Assembly: GCA_910588215.1 (NCBI GenBank)
Contig: CAJUQJ010000003.1
Span: 140,060-183,522, forward strand
Direction of reading: 5' to 3'
From: an uncultured Lachnospiraceae bacterium
Lineage (GTDB): Bacteria > Bacillota > Clostridia > Lachnospirales > Lachnospiraceae
DNA length: 43,463 nt
The position numbers and the translations under genes are program-made. Position 1 is the first letter of the stretch, and every line of letters starts with the position of its first letter. Shown here in pieces: positions 39,980 through 43,463 of the stretch. A model generated the notes under the pieces. The model was not told the origin of the DNA, made no database searches, and saw only the letters and a program-made list of their open reading frames with translations.

Positions 39980-41107
39980 ATGAGTTGTTTCACAATCTAT
40001 CAAGATAATCATACCGATTCGACGATTATTTCCAATCGGTTCATTGACGAATATATGCAGGCTGCCAACGACGCGCAGCTTAAGATCTATCTATATCTGC
40101 TTCGTATGATGAGCGCCAGCCGCGCTACCAGTATCTCTGATATTGCGGATCTGTTCAATTATACAGAGAAGGATGTGATGCGTGCCTTGAAATACTGGGA
40201 GAAGCATCATCTGCTGACGCTGGATCTGGACGAGCATAAGAACGTGATCGGCATCCATCTGCGGAATTTTGATGCGCCTGCACCGACGGTCTCCGTACCT
40301 CCGGCTGCCCCTCCTTCTTCTCTGGCTTCTGTTGTGCCCATTACCGCTAAACTGGGCACTGTTGACAATGAGAAACCGATGGAGTCAGAGTTGTCGCAGG
40401 CTGCTCCTGTCGTCAGCCCGGAAGAACAGTCCGAAGCCTCCATCGACAATATTTATGTGAAGCCTAATTATACGCTGGACGAGCTGAAAGCTTTCAAATC
40501 CGACGAGGCCACTGCCCGCCTCCTGTTCGTGGCGGAGCAGTATTTGAAGAAGACTCTCAGCGCCACCGAAGTGAAGACGATCCTTTTTATTTCAGACAAG
40601 CTCGGTTTCTCAGAGGATCTGATCGATTATCTGATCCAGTATTGTGTAGACCGCGGCAAGAAGGAATTGCGCTACATCGAGAAGGTCGCTATCAGCTGGG
40701 CCCAGCAGGGTGTGACCTCTCCCCGACAGGCCGCGAAGCTGGCCGGCAAGTATGATAAATCGGTCTACGAGATCATGAAAGCACTGGGAAAGAGCGGCAC
40801 ACCCACCAAGACAGAGGTAGCCTACATCACACGCTGGACGAAAGAATATTGTTTTACAGACGATATTATTTATACCGCCTGCGAACGCACTGTCCTTGCG
40901 ACGGACAAGCACCGCTTCGAGTATGCCGACCGGATTCTTACCAGCTGGCAGAAATCCGGTGTACATAGTATCCATGACATCCAGTCACTGGACGATCACT
41001 ACCGCCGGGCAAAGCCTTCCAAGCCCGCTGCCGGCAACAAATTCAACCAGTTTACACAGAACGACTATGACTTCGATGCCTTAGAGCAGGAACTGATCAG
41101 CAACTAG
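39980..41107 (+). CDS. dnaD: DnaD-domain replication protein
   Basis: This primosome protein acts in replication initiation or restart. It has 375 residues. An N-terminal winged-helix (YLYLLRMMSASRATSISDIA, KDVMRALKYWEKHHLLTL) is followed by a Pro/Ala-rich linker at about 95-135 and the DnaB_2/DnaD C-terminal domain: LSATEVKTILFISDKLGFSE, then VAISWAQQGVTSPRQA. A second repeat of this type is near residues 230-330 (LGKSGTPTKTEV, ILTSWQKSGVHSI). AAGGTGG upstream fits ATG 39980. The next gene, 20 bp on, encodes the helicase loader. Confidence 0.88.
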   Translation: MSCFTIYQDNHTDSTIISNRFIDEYMQAANDAQLKIYLYLLRMMSASRATSISDIADLFNYTEKDVMRALKYWEKHHLLTLDLDEHKNVIGIHLRNFDAPAPTVSVPPAAPPSSLASVVPITAKLGTVDNEKPMESELSQAAPVVSPEEQSEASIDNIYVKPNYTLDELKAFKSDEATARLLFVAEQYLKKTLSATEVKTILFISDKLGFSEDLIDYLIQYCVDRGKKELRYIEKVAISWAQQGVTSPRQAAKLAGKYDKSVYEIMKALGKSGTPTKTEVAYITRWTKEYCFTDDIIYTACERTVLATDKHRFEYADRILTSWQKSGVHSIHDIQSLDDHYRRAKPSKPAAGNKFNQFTQNDYDFDALEQELISN

Positions 41108-41127
41108 TTGATATTAAGGAGCCTAAC

Positions 41128-42099
41128 GTGTCCCTGACAAACGCGCAATACGATACGATCCTTCATCAGTACGAGATGAAGCAACTGAAAAGCCGACGCG
41201 AGACGGAACGCAGACTTGCCCGTGTCTATGACCAGATACCCGGATACCGGAAACTGGAAGACACGGTAGCTGCCGTCTCCGTAGCCCAAGGTAAGAAACT
41301 GCTTTCCGGCGACGAGGACGCCATGGAAGACCTGCGTGATTCCCTGGCCGAATTATCAGGCCGCAAGGTACAGCTTCTGGAAGACGCCGGCTTTGCCCCG
41401 GATTACCTGGAACCGGTCTACGAATGCCCGGACTGCCAGGATACCGGTTATATCGGCAGCGAGAAATGCCACTGCTTCAAGCAGGCCATGATCACGCTGC
41501 TCTACGAGCAATCCAATATCCGCGAAATGCTCCGCACAGAGAATTTCGACTCTTTATCCTATGAATATTATGAGGGCGAGGATCTGTCCCGTTTCAAGAA
41601 TGCGGTGCGGACCTGCCGAAACTTTGTCAAAAATTTCAATTCCGACTACCATAATCTCTTCTTTTATGGTACAGTGGGGACGGGAAAGTCTTTTCTTTCC
41701 GGTTGTGTTGCCAAGGAACTGATCGAGACCGGTCATTCCGTGATCTATTTCAGCGCCACCGGCCTGTTTGATTTATTATCCAAGAATTCCTTTGACTATA
41801 AGAATAGAGAGGAGCTGCGTGAAACTTACGCGGACCTATATCAATGTGATCTGTTGATCATCGACGATCTGGGCACCGAACTGACGAATCAGTTCGTGAC
41901 ATCCCAACTTTTTGCTCTTCTGAACGAGCGCCATATGGGGAAAAAAGCTACGATCATCTCTACAAATCTTTCGCTGGAAGAATTGCGGAACCGCTATTCC
42001 GACCGTATTTTTTCCCGAATCACCAGCCACTATGAAATCTGTAAACTGACCGGACAGGATATCCGCATGTACAGAAAACGCCTGATGAACAGAAAGTGA
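41128..42099 (+). CDS. dnaI: Helicase loader ATPase (DnaI/DnaC type)
   Basis: This AAA+ protein would load the replicative helicase. It has 323 residues. A zinc-like cluster CPDCQDTGYI...CHC (Cys100, 103, 114, 116) separates the helical N-domain from the AAA+ part. Walker A is GTVGTGKS (181-188), Walker B LLIIDDLG (242-249), and sensor/arginine-finger sequences (NRYSDRIFSRI) are near the end. GTG 41128 has GGAG 6 nt upstream. It is between dnaD and prs, 10 bp before prs. DnaI and DnaC are alternative names; the Firmicutes context favours DnaI. Confidence 0.88.
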   Translation: MSLTNAQYDTILHQYEMKQLKSRRETERRLARVYDQIPGYRKLEDTVAAVSVAQGKKLLSGDEDAMEDLRDSLAELSGRKVQLLEDAGFAPDYLEPVYECPDCQDTGYIGSEKCHCFKQAMITLLYEQSNIREMLRTENFDSLSYEYYEGEDLSRFKNAVRTCRNFVKNFNSDYHNLFFYGTVGTGKSFLSGCVAKELIETGHSVIYFSATGLFDLLSKNSFDYKNREELRETYADLYQCDLLIIDDLGTELTNQFVTSQLFALLNERHMGKKATIISTNLSLEELRNRYSDRIFSRITSHYEICKLTGQDIRMYRKRLMNRK

Positions 42100-42109
42100 G
42101 GATCCTTTC

Positions 42110-43297
42110 ATGACGAAACGAGAAGAAAAAAGAAATCTTGAGACTATCCCGGTAGGTTCCCTCGGTATCATTCCGCTGGCCGGATGTAAGCCGCTGGGCG
42201 AAAAAGTAGACTACTATCTTGTAAAATGGAGAACGGAACGGGAAAGCGAGCACAAAGATTCCCTGGCTTTTTCCGGTTACCAGAGAGATTCCTATATCTT
42301 GGATGCGACGGTGCCCCGGTTCGGCTCCGGCGAGGCCAAGGGTGTGATCAAAGAATCTGTTCGCGGCTCAGATCTCTATCTTCTGGTAGACGTGGCCAAC
42401 TACAGCCTGACTTATTCTCTCTGTGGCCACGAGAACCACATGTCGCCGGATGACCACTATCAGGATCTGAAACGAATCATCGCTGCGGTGGGTGGCAAAG
42501 CCAGGCGGATCACCGTCATCATGCCCTATCTCTATGAAAGCCGCCAGCATAAACGCACCGCCAGAGAATCCCTGGACTGCGCCCTGGCCCTGCAGGAAAT
42601 GGTCAATATGGGGGTGGATAACATCATTACCTTCGACGCCCATGATCCTCGTGTGCAGAATGCTATTCCGCTGAGTGGTTTCGAGACCGTACAGCCAGCC
42701 TACCAATTTATCAAGGGCTTACTCAGCCATGTGAAAGATCTGCAGATAGATAATGACCACATGATGGTGATCAGCCCCGACGAGGGCGGCATGAGCAGAG
42801 CAATCTACGTTGCCAACGTGCTTGGCCTGGATATGGGTATGTTCTACAAGCGACGTGACTATACCCGCATCGTCAGCGGCCGTAATCCTATTGTAGCCCA
42901 CGAATTCCTTGGTTCCAGCATCGAAGGCAAGGATATGATCATCATAGATGATATGATCTCCTCCGGCGAGAGTGTTCTGGAAGTGGCAAGCGCCCTCAAG
43001 GAGCGCAAAGCCAATAAGATCTTTGTCTTCGCCACCTTCGGCCTCTTCACCGCCGGTCTTGACGGATTTGACAAGGCATATCAGGACGGCCTGATCCATC
43101 TTGTCCTGACCACCAATCTGATCTACCAGACACCGGAACTCCTCAGCCGTGAGTGGTATATCGACTGTGATATGAGCAAATATATCGCCTATATCATCGA
43201 TACCCTGAATCACGATACTTCCATCAGCGACTTGTTGAATCCCGTGGAAAGGATCCAGTCAGCTGTGGCACGGTACCACGCAGAAGATTTGCAATGA
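42110..43297 (+). CDS. prs: Ribose-phosphate pyrophosphokinase (PRPP synthetase), long form
   Basis: It makes PRPP for nucleotide, His and Trp synthesis. It has 395 residues, about 80 more than classical Prs. The family core is clear: NHMSPDDHYQDL, RRITVIMPYLYESRQHKRTA, DAHDPRVQNAIP, and PRPP loop IIIDDMISSGES near residue 280, a variant of the usual DDMIDTGGT. The extra length is spread over an N-terminal extension (about 50 residues) and the C-terminus. GAGG upstream supports ATG 42110. It is the third gene of the dnaD operon, linking nucleotide supply and replication. Confidence 0.88.
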   Translation: MTKREEKRNLETIPVGSLGIIPLAGCKPLGEKVDYYLVKWRTERESEHKDSLAFSGYQRDSYILDATVPRFGSGEAKGVIKESVRGSDLYLLVDVANYSLTYSLCGHENHMSPDDHYQDLKRIIAAVGGKARRITVIMPYLYESRQHKRTARESLDCALALQEMVNMGVDNIITFDAHDPRVQNAIPLSGFETVQPAYQFIKGLLSHVKDLQIDNDHMMVISPDEGGMSRAIYVANVLGLDMGMFYKRRDYTRIVSGRNPIVAHEFLGSSIEGKDMIIIDDMISSGESVLEVASALKERKANKIFVFATFGLFTAGLDGFDKAYQDGLIHLVLTTNLIYQTPELLSREWYIDCDMSKYIAYIIDTLNHDTSISDLLNPVERIQSAVARYHAEDLQ

Positions 43298-43454
43298 AAG
43301 TCCCGGACGGCGGCTGTGTGGATGAGCGTGCTCGCACGCACAGCCATACAGACATCGGACGGGCAAGCCGGCATGAGCATGAAGGTCGACAGACCGGAGT
43401 GCGAATGCCGGTGGCGGTCACGTGAGAGTTGAAAACTCGGAGTGACCGACTTTC
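43296..43454. other. Multi-hairpin structured element right after prs
   Basis: The outer pair GAAAGTC (43296-43302) / GACTTTC (43448-43454) encloses GGCTGTG/CACAGCC (43312-43318, 43339-43345), CCGGCAT/ATGCCGG (43368-43374, 43405-43411) with inner GGTC/GACC (43384-43387, 43392-43395), and GGTCAC/GTGACC (43416-43421, 43442-43447) with inner GAGTT-gaa-AACTC. The branched plan looks like a structured RNA or mobile palindrome. The outer left arm overlaps the prs stop codon. It may continue past the window. Confidence 0.6.
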
Positions 43455-43463
43455 AAGCGTGGA

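Overview
The window comes from a Gram-positive, spore-forming Clostridia chromosome, most likely a gut Lachnospiraceae. The grounds are: SpoVT and SpoVG; a GlgC/GlgD pair; DnaD plus a DnaI/DnaC-type helicase loader; a BlaI/BlaR1 pair; a BspA-type leucine-rich-repeat surface protein; SD-rich starts (GGAGG/AAGGAG) with some GTG and TTG starts; and sigma-A-like promoters. No rRNA, tRNA, CRISPR array, phage structural gene or recognisable integrase was seen. All assignments come from reading motifs and architecture; no database search was run.

Layout. 1-1634 (-): start of a secreted BspA-like protein whose signal-peptide region is out of frame with the rest at a run of seven G. 2158-3882 (+): chemoreceptor. 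3957-11102 (-): oligopeptide ABC transporter (lipoprotein, two ATPases, two permeases) followed by an M20 amidohydrolase. 11303-11464: a MITE-like insertion with 14-bp terminal repeats and an 8-bp target duplication, in the leader of a C39-like cysteine peptidase gene (11608-12228, +). 12287-18158 (-): spoVT, a ferredoxin-fused aldo/keto reductase, and the cell-wall set alpha/beta hydrolase - membrane-anchored murF - ddl. 18450-19305: a hypothetical gene and a 33-residue microprotein. 19531-24883 (-): pth - mfd - cysteine desulfurase. 24960-26337: gene fragments and a decayed Rpn-type nuclease gene. 26430-27893: divergent WYL regulator and YCII protein with a dyad operator between them. 27938-29569 (-): ABC exporter.

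The stretch 29628-35021 is bounded by two direct copies of a 37-bp sequence (one mismatch), one of which is the 3' end of spoVG. It holds accessory genes: a DUF3795 protein, a TfoX C-terminal-domain protein, an orphan permease-like ectodomain protein, blaR1-blaI, and a membrane-anchored hypothetical. Three promoters there carry TACTA/TAGTA-type dyads and look like one BlaI regulon. 35042-37883 (-): spoVG, glgD, glgC. 38348-43297 (+): murC, then dnaD - dnaI - prs, with four DnaA-box-like 9-mers between murC and dnaD. The last 160 bp begin a multi-hairpin element that starts at the prs stop codon.

How the genes work together. The peptide transporter would import peptides or acylated amino acids, and the M20 enzyme could hydrolyse them. 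MurC, MurF and Ddl supply peptidoglycan precursors. DnaD and the loader bring helicase to DNA, possibly under DnaA control. GlgC/GlgD make ADP-glucose for glycogen. Many intergenic gaps carry short palindromic repeats that recur within the window.
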